A DNA stretch of 14,000 nt from Cristatella mucedo (GCA_009760855.2 WPIO01000001.1:20593501-20607500), one strand, 5' to 3'. Positions 1 through 8,913 are shown, counted from the first letter of the stretch. A program made the numbers and translations. The notes: a model not told the origin generated them from the sequence alone.

Positions 1-12
1 TCGGGGTAATAG

Positions 13-36
13 CCCCACCCACCCACCCACCCCCCC
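13..36 (-). other. C-tract cluster; G-quadruplex motif on minus strand
   Basis: The plus strand has C tracts of 4, 3, 3, 3 and 7 separated by single A bases. The complementary strand therefore has five G tracts with one-base loops, the arrangement expected to fold most stably as a parallel quadruplex. Confidence 0.8.
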
Positions 37-184
37 AGGCTCTTCTGCTGCTTCATACATGAGGCTGCTGGATCTGTTGACTCATATCAGATTCTAAATA
101 AAGCTTGTAAATGTCAGGCCGTCATCAGTAAGGATACCAAAATTACGAGCATCCAAAGGCGGTCTCACTATGGCAGCTGTTTTG

Positions 185-785
185 CACTCTGAGAGAACTA
201 GAAATGTTTCTCAGCACTTTATACGTGCTTCAACAGAAGTATGCCAATTGGTAAGTGATAACACGAACAGTGTCAGCACGCATAAGCATACAAAGTAAAG
301 TTCACCTGAATATTGCAAATTTTGTCAGAATAGATTTGTATCTTCTTTCAAATGTCATCCCGACAGGGTATGCCATAACGACAGTCTGGGGTGATTTCCA
401 AGCTTGCGTAGCTAACGAACCAAAGGCACAACCTCCAAGGATTTGAGGTTCCTGAGTGGAACAGCTAAGCGACTTGCCTCAGAAGAGTAAGTGGTAAGTA
501 GCCATGCCTGATTAAGATAGAGTTTAGATATGTAGGGAGGAGAACGGTAGTAAAGGTCCATAACTACGAGTGAAAAAGCCATGAAGTCGATTCCCTGCTT
601 GATTAAGAGCCTGTACAACTCGGTGAGAATGGATGTAACGTGGAAGTTCCAACCATTTGCATGGTACACTCTTGGTCTGATATTCTTACCTAAGCAGACC
701 TGAATTTTTGCAATGCTACCTCGCTGAAAGTAAGCAGACTACATTTTCAGAGCCTATGCGGTCGGATTGTAAAAGGTCACTTTAG
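185..785 (-). mobile_element. L2/CR1-like LINE copy, strongly decayed
   Basis: On the minus strand, 640-480 reads LIKQGIDFMAFSLVVMDLYY and PPYISKLYL, matching 'LPVKQRIDFKxLxLVxxxLH' and 'APxYLSDLL'. 440-390 reads GGCAFGSLATQAWKSP, like 'YGDRAFxxxAPxxWNSLP'. Around 715-700 is LQKFRSA. The region near 260-300 aligns with the 3' untranslated part of the copy at 2840-3572 (agtgtcagcacgcataagca against ggtgccagcatgcataaaca). The tail contains GTATAAAGTGCTGAGAAA. Confidence 0.7.
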
Positions 786-841
786 AACAGGATAGCCAAG
801 TCATGTGCAAATGCTGCAAAGGAACTACGTCCACATAACAC

Positions 842-884
842 CTGTAGCAGCCATTGCCCATACTCCAGAATAGACCAGTGAATG
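842..884 (-). CDS. Candidate short exon 19 (tentative)
   Basis: The acceptor is excellent (CTCTGCCTATATTGTGTTCAG) and the donor modest (ACAG then GTGTTA). It has 14 codons plus one base: HSLVYSGVWAMAAT. It starts whole after exon 18 and leaves one base, the same pattern as the exons that follow the other two 54-nt exons. The gene must continue to the left, beyond the LINE copy or outside the window. Confidence 0.33.
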
Positions 885-1087
885 CTGAACACAATATAGG
901 CAGAGTACAAAGAAAGCAATAAATAGGTCGATAAAAATAATGATAGATATTGATAGTGACATGTATGGCAGTAGAAGCTGGTACTGGTAATCACAACAAT
1001 TACCAACATAGCAACGTCATGTATCGACGTGGCAAGATAGAAATAGCTCGGATGATGAAGCCAAAAGATGCTGCAGTAAATATTTAC

Positions 1088-1141
1088 CCACAACGAATAT
1101 GTCCCAGACGTAACGTTTGGAAATGTAACAGCTCCGTCAGT
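1088..1141 (-). CDS. Candidate 54-nt exon 18 (FnIII-like E-F strands)
   Basis: The acceptor is ATGACCATGCTATTGTAG behind a T-rich stretch; the donor is TGG then GTAAAT. It has 18 codons, whole at both ends: TDGAVTFPNVTSGTYSLW, with the sequon NVT and a Gly-x-Tyr turn into an F strand. It is the same length and phase as exons 13 and 16, with Val at position 10 and Tyr at position 15 in all three. The frame also stays open past the donor to 782. Confidence 0.5.
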
Positions 1142-2538
1142 CTACAATAGCATGGTCATTAAATAAAAAATATACAGGTTGGCTACATGCCACTTTCTAG
1201 CACATCCGACCTGCACTGAAAATGGATGCCTGCAAGTCCATACATATGCATAACCAGAAGAACAAAACCTGATATTGGCAGCCGACGTACATTGTTCACA
1301 CTACTCGAGCAGTTATCCATGTGATAAGCATTGCATAGCTTGACATTGTACAATGCTGCTGCAGAAGGTGGTTCGGTAGGCATCGTGAACGAAATGTGCA
1401 CGTCCTGTGTATCACAGCCGCGATGAACTGCAGTATTGACACGAGGTATCCAGGGCTCACCTATAGAGTAGAATACTTTTAATCAAAAGCAGTATCACGG
1501 CATGCCTTGGCAAGGGGAGCGATGCCAAATATCTGGTTGCTGTTATGGCACTCATGTTACTCAGCAGATGCCAATTGTATCACGACAAAACAAGGGAAAA
1601 GTTAAAAAATTACCAACACATGAAAGATTTTCCAACAAAAACGAACCGGCAGTACATAGCAACATTCATACTTGTCGCTTAGTATGTCCTAAAGTTTGGT
1701 CTTTACTAACACAATCAAACCGCAGCTGCTGCCCATACCATTAGGTTTGGCTATACACTAGATGTAATAAAAAACAACTTTTTTGCTTTAATTATGTGCT
1801 AAACAATGTACCTGCTTTGAATGCATTTCCGGTATTTGAGTGCGTTTTGAATGCATTTGTAGAACTTCAAATGCAATGAACGGAACAGAAGATGATGCTG
1901 TCTATAAAGAGTGTCGACTAAAATGATGCTAACGGAGTTTCCACCAAATTTCAAGCTTGTAATATGAACGAGGAAGGTAGAATAAGTATGCTCACCAACC
2001 GCGATAAGACGATAGTGATAATGGCGCGCGTGACTATTATAGGTATTGATAGTTTTCAGTTCATTCAGTTATTGAATACATTTTTTCAAAAGAGTGGTTC
2101 AAAAATTTGAGGAAGATTTATATGTTGGGGGAGCTTATCTAGGGTAAAATGACGTTACTTATTTTGGAGTGCACCTGTTGACTAAAAGCTCCCTCTGTCG
2201 GGTAGCATGTTTGGCACCAGTCACCAATTTGCAGACAGGTCCATTGACCACATTAATGATTAATGGTAATAGCCAAATGCTGATTCAAATCTGCAATATT
2301 CTACAACTAGCAACACAGTGGAGTCATTTGTGCACTACATAGCTCATTTACTATATTGCTCATGTCTGATATCAAAATGCATGCAAAAAAGACAGCTGTA
2401 TACTTAAAGGTATACCAGTCGTTCATAAACTTTTTCCATGACGTCAACAAGTGTCACAACAGTTTCAGTAAGAAGCTTAACCGATTGCCGAATAACAAAT
2501 AGAGCAATTTGAAAATGTAATACCGTTTTAAGACTTAC
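1142..2538. other. Intronic stretch with one missing exon
   Basis: Phase requires an exon here that starts with two bases and ends whole. I found only weak candidates, at 2017-2054 (TRAIITIVLSRL before GTGAGC) and 1461-1539 (before GTGAGC, wrong end phase). A 13-bp direct repeat tttgaatgcattt lies at 1816-1828 and 1846-1858, with an inverted aaatgca at 1869-1875. Confidence 0.35.
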
Positions 2539-2632
2539 CTATTGTAACCTCGTTGCTAAAAATCGCATTTATCCACTCCTGGCATGCTCCCCTTGGCGTA
2601 ATCTGCAATTCGCCAATAGGACTGCACTTGTA
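2539..2632 (-). CDS. Candidate exon 17 (ectodomain, cysteine-containing)
   Basis: The donor is good (ACAATAG then GTAAGT). The acceptor (ATTGGTATCAG) has a poor pyrimidine tract, and another AG six bases further on also keeps the frame. It has 31 codons plus one base, starting whole after exon 16. The peptide includes YKCSPIGELQITPRGACQEW and INAIFSNEVTI. I do not recognise a family. Two cysteines and position suggest the last strand of one domain and the start of the next. Confidence 0.45.
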
Positions 2633-2839
2633 CTGATACCAATCTCAGGATGAGCATACTGCGTGTGACTCTGCTGGTGCATGCTAAAGTCAGATATCCT
2701 AAGCACGGCAAGTTCTGCAAAATGCATACTAATAATCTCATACATTTTTAAGCACCCTAAAAAAGAGACGTCTCATTCCATGCAATTTGACATGCAATCA
2801 AAAGTCAGAGTATCAAGTGATTAGTGATATAGTATGCAC

Positions 2840-3572
2840 AACATGCCTAATAGTAATACACTTGATAAAGCACCAGCACCCTCAGATAACTCAATCTCTT
2901 TCTAGGTGCTTTACGCTTGCTACAAAGGAAACACGATCAAATGGTGAATGGTACCACGCTTGATAAACAACAAGAATAACATGGTTAGGGGTGACATAAA
3001 CAGGATCAGCTTGCAAGAGTGGTTAGTAGCAGAATGCACGGTGCCAGCATGCATAAACACATAAAGGTCAAACCACAGAGACCTACTAAATGCTATCATA
3101 AATAGGTGAGCTTTTAATTTCTTTTTAAATGTGGTCAAGTCAAGGGATGTCGTGACACAAGTCGAGAGCTAGCTTCAGGCTTCGGGAGCACACGAACTAA
3201 ATGCAAGGTCTCCATAGGATTTGAGGTTTGTACGAGGTATAGGTAAACAGTTGGTCTCCGAAAACCGGATGGTACGAAACTTGGCCTGGCGGGTAGTAGA
3301 TCTGATAGGTAGGCTGGACCCAAAGAATGAAGAAACCCAAAAGTGAGTGACAGAACCTTGAAGTCGAATAGTTGCTTGACTGGTAGCCAGTACAGGTAGG
3401 CGAGAAGTGGTGTGATGTGGCAACTGCAACACTCACGACAGACAAGCTTGGCTGAAGAGTTTTGCACCAGCTGTAAGCATCTCATTGCAAATGCCGGTAG
3501 GTCAGCAAGCACCTAACGTGATACTTGTGGTTCTTTTCTTGCCTATCTAAGTATGCTACCTTGCTTGAAATT
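2840..3572 (-). mobile_element. L2/CR1-like LINE copy with 3' tail
   Basis: This is the best preserved copy. Near 3512-3330 it reads CLQLVQNSSAKLVCRECCS, HITPLLAYLYWLPVKQLFDF and GPAYLSDLL, the hallmark 'LQxVQNxAARLV', 'HITPxLxxLHWLPVxxRIxFK' and 'APxYLSDLL' blocks. A frameshift leads to RTNLKSYGDLAFSSCAPEA, and another to LTTFKKKLKAHLFMIAF at 3138-3090. The 3' untranslated tail runs on through GCGTAAAGCACCTAGAAAGA to a short AT-rich end. It lies in the intron between exons 16 and 17 of the host gene. Confidence 0.8.
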
Positions 3573-4305
3573 TATTGTTGTTTCTTCAGAGATTTGTAAA
3601 GCGTGTGAATAGATTTAGCTCTCCTTGGGTGCAATACCAAAGACATCACTTGGAATACCATCAAAGATACTTAAAGTGGTTAAATTTTGTCAAGTGCGAA
3701 GATGAAATGGGTCATTCGCCAGTGAGTTCCAGGCTCTAGAAGGATAGGATCTGAAGGCACGGTCTTCAAAGGAATATACAACCAGAGTCACAGGAGCTGA
3801 TGGTGTGAGGGCAAGCCCGAGAAGCAAGCACAGGTACGTCAGACGTTTAGGCCGTAGCAAGAGCATGGATGGATTGGTTTGATGCTTGAAGCAGCGCTGG
3901 CTCGTAGGAGAACCATGCTGCAATACCACAGCTGAGTCATTAACACCTGACAAGCCAAGCTGGGGAGCAACAGCCCACCCATAAGCAATTGATTGCACTA
4001 GCAAGAACAGATGCTCGAAGAATGTTGCAGAATGCTAAGCAGGGTGGCACAAGTGCAAGGACTATCTTTCGATGTGGTGTAAGCCCAGTGTAAGCAGGGC
4101 CGAAATTTCGCATTGCTACTTAGCTGAAACTAAGCCAACTCGACTGGAGCTGATGTTGCCATTTAGCGATAAGTCACATTGAAACATGACACCAAGACTC
4201 TTTGCAGAGTCTGCGGTGGATATGCTGGCCGAGCCAATTTAGAGAGTAACTCTTTCCAGTGTCTGAGTGAAACACAGTTCGTCCATTGTTAAAAAGTTGG
4301 TTTGG
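3573..4305 (-). mobile_element. L2/CR1-like LINE copy, decayed ORF2 C-terminal part
   Basis: Several frames together read as the C-terminal part of an L2/CR1-type reverse transcriptase. Near 4230-4145 is ADSAKSLGVMFQCDLSLNG. Near 4120 is LSSNAKFRPCL, like the conserved 'LRNI-x-x-IR'. Near 3770-3690 is FEDRAFRSYPSRAWNSL, like 'YGDRAFxxxAPxxWNSLP'. Near 3620-3580 is KSIHTLYKSLKKQ, like the terminal 'S-x-x-x-FKxxLKTHLF'. Frameshifts and stops break it, so it is an old, dead copy. It abuts the 5' end of the next copy head to tail. Confidence 0.65.
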
Positions 4306-4332
4306 TCTTATAAACAGACTCGGCCAGCATAT
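4220..4332. repeat. Inverted repeat formed by two opposed LINE copies
   Basis: atatgctggccgag at 4220-4233 and its exact reverse complement at 4319-4332 form a 14-bp perfect inverted repeat with an 85-bp loop, with weaker pairing outside it. Both arms encode the same 'SASI' part of the LINE reverse transcriptase. Confidence 0.85.
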
Positions 4333-4402
4333 TTCCTGCAACGTCTGCACAAAATCCCCGTCTCCTATTCCAGAGTGAGCTTTCAGTAAGCATAATCAAA
4401 TT
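4314..4402 (+). mobile_element. L2/CR1-like LINE fragment, plus strand
   Basis: The plus strand encodes DSASIFPATSAQNPRLLFQS followed by ELSVSIIK, matching the post-catalytic part of L2/CR1-type reverse transcriptases, where a 'LGV(I/M)F(D/Q)S-L' motif follows a 'G(D/S)ASI' stretch. It is the inverted counterpart of the copy beginning just to its left. It is truncated on both sides. Confidence 0.6.
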
Positions 4403-4413
4403 GCAACACATAC

Positions 4414-4467
4414 CTTCGCCATGTATAGTCCAGGGGGCACGTCACATTTGGATATTTCATTAGTTAG
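4414..4467 (-). CDS. Candidate 54-nt exon 16 (FnIII-like E-F strands)
   Basis: The acceptor is excellent (ATCCTTTTTCTCGTTGTAG) and the donor is AAG then GTATGT. It has exactly 18 codons, whole at both ends: LTNEISKCDVPPGLYMAK. The Pro-Pro-Gly-x-Tyr turn into an F strand is FnIII-like. The donor lies within about 15 nt of a LINE fragment. Confidence 0.58.
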
Positions 4468-4881
4468 CTACAACGAGAAAAAGGATGCTATTGAAGTACG
4501 ACAGAGTCATAAACAAATTAAACTTCGGCTGATTCAGCTACCTCATTAATTTAGCAACAATCGCCATGAGTGCAGCTGGCAAAAACAAATTTTATATTAA
4601 AGGGCTCGCAAGTAATTTACATGGGCCATGAACTGCAAGCACATGACCTGTGAGCCAAACGTCGAGATCAAGTGTTTCTACAGCCTCATTAACATAGCAG
4701 AAGACGAGACTGTACAGCTTAACCACAGCTTGCAGCTAGCCAGCCGTTCTGAACTGCCTGCTGCTGGACTTAAACACACGAGCTGGGTCGCAAAGTCTGA
4801 ACACCCGACCACCAGTCAAAGACTCAGCTGGTAATGCCAACTAGGCGTGATGATCATCTGATGCCGCAGCTGCTTACTTAC

Positions 4882-5084
4882 CGACCATACTGACAACACC
4901 GGCTCATAAGCAAAATCATATTCCAAAACAGAGAAGTTTTTATGCAGGAAGTCCACGTTATAGCCCGTGTAATTTAGTGAAGCATCTGCTGAGCTGAAGT
5001 TCACTCGAAGGCAACAGCTCTTTGCTGCAGCTGCACACCAGCTACTCAATACAGCGTTGGTCTGCCACTCCATCGGGGTAATGG
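4882..5084 (-). CDS. Candidate exon 15 (FnIII-like, three sequons)
   Basis: The acceptor (GAATGTATTGTTTCAG) and donor (TCG then GTAAGTAAG) are both good. The exon is 203 nt: two bases plus 67 open codons. It begins with ITPMEWQTNAVLSSWCAAAA, like the turn and F strand closing an FnIII domain. It goes on with sequons NFS, NYT and NFS and a new C-strand-like GYNVDFLHKNFS. It ends on a whole codon, as exon 16 needs. It is one of the best supported exons. Confidence 0.6.
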
Positions 5085-5573
5085 CTGAAACAATACATTC
5101 ACAGGTATGCTAATGAGTGAAATAGTGTGCAAGAAGCACTGCCATGAACTGCTGCTACCTTGGCTCATGAACAGAATAAACAGCTAAAAATACATGCACT
5201 CATAAGTATAACTCAATATGTAACAGTACAATACCATAAGGACTTAGTGAACGTCATATATGAAACTTGTCGATAATGCAATGCTAACCTAAGCAACGCT
5301 CCAGGTAGAAATAATTATAGCTTCCAACAACCATTCGAGGAAGGGAAACTAAATTTCAGAGTGGGAAGGTCAGTTTAGGAAGAAACCAACTCAGAGATGG
5401 CAGTGCGGTATTGCTGCAACACAAGTACGTTGGTTGGCAGCATGCAGAAACATGGCATCTGCTCACAATACTCGTAGGAGTTATACCATGAGCACCAGGA
5501 GTGATCCAAACTGTGCGATATTTAAGAACTCAAATTAAAGCAGGGCAAGAGATTAAAGGAGTGAGCATGTCTC

Positions 5574-5574
<1 letters not shown>

Positions 5575-5636
<62 letters not shown>
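5575..5636. repeat. (GT)31 microsatellite
   Basis: Sixty-two bases of perfect GT repeat, reading CA on the transcribed strand of the gene model, inside the intron between exons 14 and 15. The Thr-His reading frames across it are repeat artefacts. Confidence 0.98.
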
Positions 5637-5637
<1 letters not shown>

Positions 5638-5641
5638 GTGT

Positions 5642-5674
5642 GGGCGGTGGGGGTGTAGGGGGGGGCCAGGTGGG
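5642..5674 (+). other. G-quadruplex motif next to the GT repeat
   Basis: Four G tracts (GGG, GGGGG, eight Gs, GGG) are separated by loops of 4, 4 and 6 nt, which meets the usual quadruplex pattern. A weaker G-rich patch follows at 5768-5787. Confidence 0.75.
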
Positions 5675-6309
5675 TAAATGTGGCTGGTATGTCTCGATGT
5701 ATGAGCTAGTGGCCTTGCTTGAAAGGCATGGACATGCTTGCAGGGCATAGATATGTGCAAGCAGTGTGGGTGGGTGTGCAGGGTGGTTGTCCACCTGTTT
5801 CAGCACAAGTAATTACCAAAACAACCATGCGAAAGATAATCTAGTTTTCAAACAAACCGCTTTTACAGTGTGCAATCGTATCGAGTATATGCCCATTATC
5901 GACGGCAGAATGTAGCTCTGCTTTTCCCTTAATCCTTTAGTGGATAAAATTTATGTGCTGCTAAGGAAAGTATAAAACCGACTGAGTCACTTCTAAGAAA
6001 GCTACAAGAATACACAACACGTTCACAGAATTTAAATTAAAATAAACCGTCGATCAGACAGAAATCAACACCACGGCTCACTAAATGGGCTCTCCAGTGT
6101 AAACTTGCTTTTGATTCACTGACTGCAGTTGTGTGTCCGTAGCCGAATCACCACACAGTTCTTTGCTATCACCAAGCGTGGCGTGCATGCACAAAGTGAC
6201 AAATAGAGTTCCCAACTTTTAGTAAGTTTAATGGGTTCACCAAACTGCTAAGGATTCATACATGTCATTCAACCAAAATGGTATAAGTCAGGTCTCCATG
6301 GCCTTTGCA

Positions 6310-6405
6310 ATAATAGCATCAGCGAATCCGAAGCAACTAGAAAGAGATTGAATTCTCAGAGGGTGCTTCATCAAGTGTATTATAATTATTAGCAGTAGTA
6401 GTAAT
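6310..6405 (+). mobile_element. L2/CR1-like LINE 3'-tail fragment (plus strand)
   Basis: From about 6331 the plus strand matches the 3' tail of the minus-strand LINE copy ending near 2840. Both carry ctagaaagagattga, then t-ct-aga/gagggtgct, then atcaagtgtatta and an AT-rich tail. Here the tail becomes tattagcagtagtagtaatg, a simple-repeat end as is usual for L2-type LINEs. No coding part of this copy is recognisable. Confidence 0.6.
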
Positions 6406-6732
6406 GTAATCGTTATAGCAAGATCCAAGTACTGGTCCCAACAGCTGTACAGCAACTAAAGTTCACTCGGATATGATGGTAGAAGTAAGAACTCACCCGG
6501 CACTTTGTAGTGGACGGCATCTGTGCCGTCCAACTGATTGCCACAAGGAATGCAATAATCACCACCATCACCACAGTAACAGCTGTTCGGTATATCTTTT
6601 GTTGGTACAGGTGCTACCTATGAAAAATGTCATTAAGTCCTTCAGAGAACTATTGCAGGCCACACAGCTTACATGACAAACTGGTAATGCCAAACATAAA
6701 ATGTAGCCTAACAATCCATTAGAGACGTTCAC

Positions 6733-6943
6733 TGACATTGAATGAGCCAGCAACAGTGTAGTAAGCAGCAAAACAGACATGCACTGCACGAGTTGCCCAT
6801 GATGCAACACAAAGGCATCCCACAAACGGGCAGTGAGCCTGTTCCCAGACCCAGGCAAGGTTTAAATGGCTTGAAGAAAAGAGGGCAGGTTGGTATGCAC
6901 ATTTTCTCCAGGGCCAATCTATACGGAACATTTTCATTTCAAT
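6733..6943 (-). CDS. Candidate exon 14 (FnIII-like domain, most of it)
   Basis: The acceptor TTGCTCATTACAG is good and the donor (GTCA then GTGAAC) weak. It has 70 open codons plus one base, starting on a whole codon after exon 13. The peptide includes SSHLNLAWVWEQAHCPFVGC, a plausible B strand with Trp, and AAYYTVAGSFNV. The single leftover base joins exon 15 to give the sequon Asn-Val-Thr and an E-F strand pattern continuing as ITPMEWQTNAVLSSW. All three minus frames and one plus frame are open here, so openness alone is weak evidence. Confidence 0.42.
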
Positions 6944-7417
6944 CTGTAATGAGCAATAACCTTACACGATCACCACCCAAAGACGGCTATACGCCACGGA
7001 ATACAGTCTATTGTCACACATCTATGATACTAAGGTTCGCAGTTTAAACTTGTATAGTGGTATACTAATACAACAGATATATAACAGATACATGATATAT
7101 TTAGCCTCTAAGTTGACACATCTAAAAACCGCATAGAGCATATTTTCTGAGGTACTTTAAAAATTCGACCAGAAAGGCATGGATCAGCACACAATTGCCT
7201 CTCAAAATTTACTGGTAGCTATTCAACAAATATTCAATGTCACATTAACATAACCGATACTACAGCTAGCTTAGATTAATAGAATCTTGGACAGAGGCCA
7301 TCACTGCACTTCCTCCTCCATCGACAAAGGCAAAGCGTTACTGCTGTCATGCTACAAGGTTATACGTATCTGCATTAAAACATCGTAAATAATGTGACAA
7401 TAATTGAAATAACTTAC

Positions 7418-7471
7418 GAATACTTCGTAGTTTAAGGCTGGAACAGCTCTAAAGGTCATAGTATTCTGAGG
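7418..7471 (-). CDS. Candidate 54-nt exon 13 (FnIII-like E-F strands)
   Basis: Both splice sites are strong: acceptor AATTATGTTTTTGCAG, donor TTC then GTAAGT. It has exactly 18 codons, whole at both ends: PQNTMTFRAVPALNYEVF. This fits the FnIII E strand, turn and F strand with its conserved Tyr. Length, phase and the Val and Tyr positions match exons 16 and 18. Confidence 0.6.
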
Positions 7472-7578
7472 CTGCAAAAACATAATTTCCATTTCATTTA
7501 GACAACTAACAAATACACGAGGCCAAAGCGAGCCAAAAGAACAAATTGCGCAAAGTCACAGCCTTTAAGCACAAATAC

Positions 7579-7673
7579 AAGCCATGAGCGCATTCTATAA
7601 TTTGCATGTTCCGGTTCGTCGAAAAAGTGTACAGAAATTAGGTTAAAATAGATGGTTAGCAGCATCGTTTTCA
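7579..7673 (-). CDS. Candidate exon 12 (FnIII-like B-C strands)
   Basis: The acceptor is strong (TTGGCTGTTTTCCTATAG) and the donor is CTT then GTATTT. The exon is 95 nt: two bases completing a Val codon from exon 11, then 31 codons. The peptide includes LISVHFFDEPEHANYRMRSW. It ends on a whole codon and joins exon 13, where the E-F strand follows. The intron before it would be 84 nt and the one after it 107 nt. Confidence 0.5.
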
Positions 7674-7757
7674 CTATAGGAAAACAGCCAAGGGGTTCAG
7701 CTGCTAATTGGACATATTTCAAAGGGTCTGCACATTATTAAGCATTATAAGTATAAC

Positions 7758-7826
7758 CAGCCGACCGATTTGTCTCTGCCCTAAAAGCTATTGTGACTTT
7801 ATAGCCAAACCATGGCCGAATCTTAT
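7758..7826 (-). CDS. Candidate exon 11 (FnIII-like F-G strands)
   Basis: The acceptor is ACCTTGCTTTATTTAG. The donor (GCTG then GTTATA) is weak. The exon is 69 nt, starting with two bases and leaving one. The peptide IRPWFGYKVTIAFRAETNRS is one of the clearest FnIII F-strand matches in the window: a Pro-Trp turn, then Tyr-x-Val-x-Ile and Arg-Ala, followed by a sequon (NRS). Confidence 0.55.
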
Positions 7827-8913
7827 CTAAATAAAGCAAGGTTTACACGGCCGACTTCCTTTTAGTGGTGCCAATTTTTCCCTAGCTTAGTTATTCTCAC
7901 AGTCATATTAGTGAAACATTAATGGCTGACTTGGTCCTGTCAACAACCTGCTGCTCCCAATGGAGAAAATTGATGTGGCAACAGTATTAGCATTGTTTTG
8001 GATAAGTAATGCATGGCATTCTTCAAGATCGGTCAACCGATAGCAGGAGGATCGTTCAAAAAATGTAAGGATCAGGCAATTGTAAGCGAACCAAAAAGAC
8101 ATTCAGAGGCTAGGGCTGGGCAGTAACAGCTGCCTTCTCATATAACTAAAAAGAAAGACCATGAGCATTTCCGAAAAATGACATAAGTTGCATTGGCTTC
8201 ACAAAATGTGAATGGGAGCCCCTAGATCATGATGATATCTTGTCGAACAAGGTTCTTAAAAATGCTTTGCTTGACGAGCATTTCACACAAATGCAGGCAC
8301 TTGTAGCACCTAGTCGTGAACGAAGTTCATATTGCTGTTGTCTGCATCCTAGTGTTTACCAGAGAAATGCAAGCGTAAAGCGTATAGAAGCCAGTAGTAA
8401 AACATACACGTTTCAGGGTGTTATGGCAAGCAAACCTCAATACCCGTTGCACAGTGCAATGCACACGAGTGTGCACGTTCTGCACTTTACATTAAGTGTT
8501 ACTTATACTGAAAACTCAGGGCTTGGGAATCTAGAGCTAGTGAACAGCAGTATATCACCAGCATAATCATGCTCCACATGTTAATTCCAAGATAAATCCC
8601 TTATAATCAGCTGCAATGTTTGCTGCCACATGCCATTAAAATCTGATATTTTAGGGACTGATTTACAGAACTGGTATACTGGTCAACTTCTAGAATTTGC
8701 TGCTATGATGTGCTGTGTGGAGGATTGCATAAGCATTCAAGGGCACTAAGATAAAAAAACTTAATTAGAATCTGGGGTAAAATCTCGATACTACAGTGTT
8801 CAAGTTTTGAGGCTGCTGCGGCACAAGGGATAAGACTGTGCAGTCATTATGCAAATTGGATATCGGGACACAGATTGAAATTCCAACGACGGATTACAGC
8901 CAGCACACATTAC
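7827..8913. other. Intronic stretch, probably containing one missed exon
   Basis: An exon for the middle of the FnIII-like domain should lie here. The minus-strand frame at 7908-8102 contains NNANTVATSIFSIGSS, which could be an E strand, but its acceptor and donor are weak and the phase does not fit. A plus-strand frame at 8240-8566 (108 codons) is not recognisable. Confidence 0.35.

Larger units (their letters stand above)
5085..6732. other. Long intron between exons 14 and 15
   Basis: It holds the TG microsatellite and G-rich motif at 5575-5674, a LINE 3'-tail fragment near 6310-6405 and no exon I can support. A minus-strand alternative around 6778-6675, with a signal-peptide-like start and a GTAAGC donor, is discussed under rejected items. 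Confidence 0.4.

Noticed and set aside
1461-1539. Open minus-strand segment (TRYLASLPLPRHAVILLLIK) ending at a GTGAGC donor
   Set aside because: The acceptor is weak and it leaves two bases, which does not join the well-supported frame of the exon at 1088-1141.
5522-5806. Thr-His-rich minus-strand ORFs
   Set aside because: They are translations of the GT/CA microsatellite.
6568-6858. Minus-strand ATG with a signal-peptide-like start (MSVLLLTTLLLAHS) and a GTAAGC donor near 6673
   Set aside because: It could be a first exon, but it overlaps exon 14 in another frame, and all three minus frames are open and hydrophobic in this T-rich stretch. The exon 14 frame joins its neighbours in phase, so I kept that.
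8240-8566. 108-codon plus-strand ORF
   Set aside because: No recognisable domain or splice context; the length is within chance for this composition.
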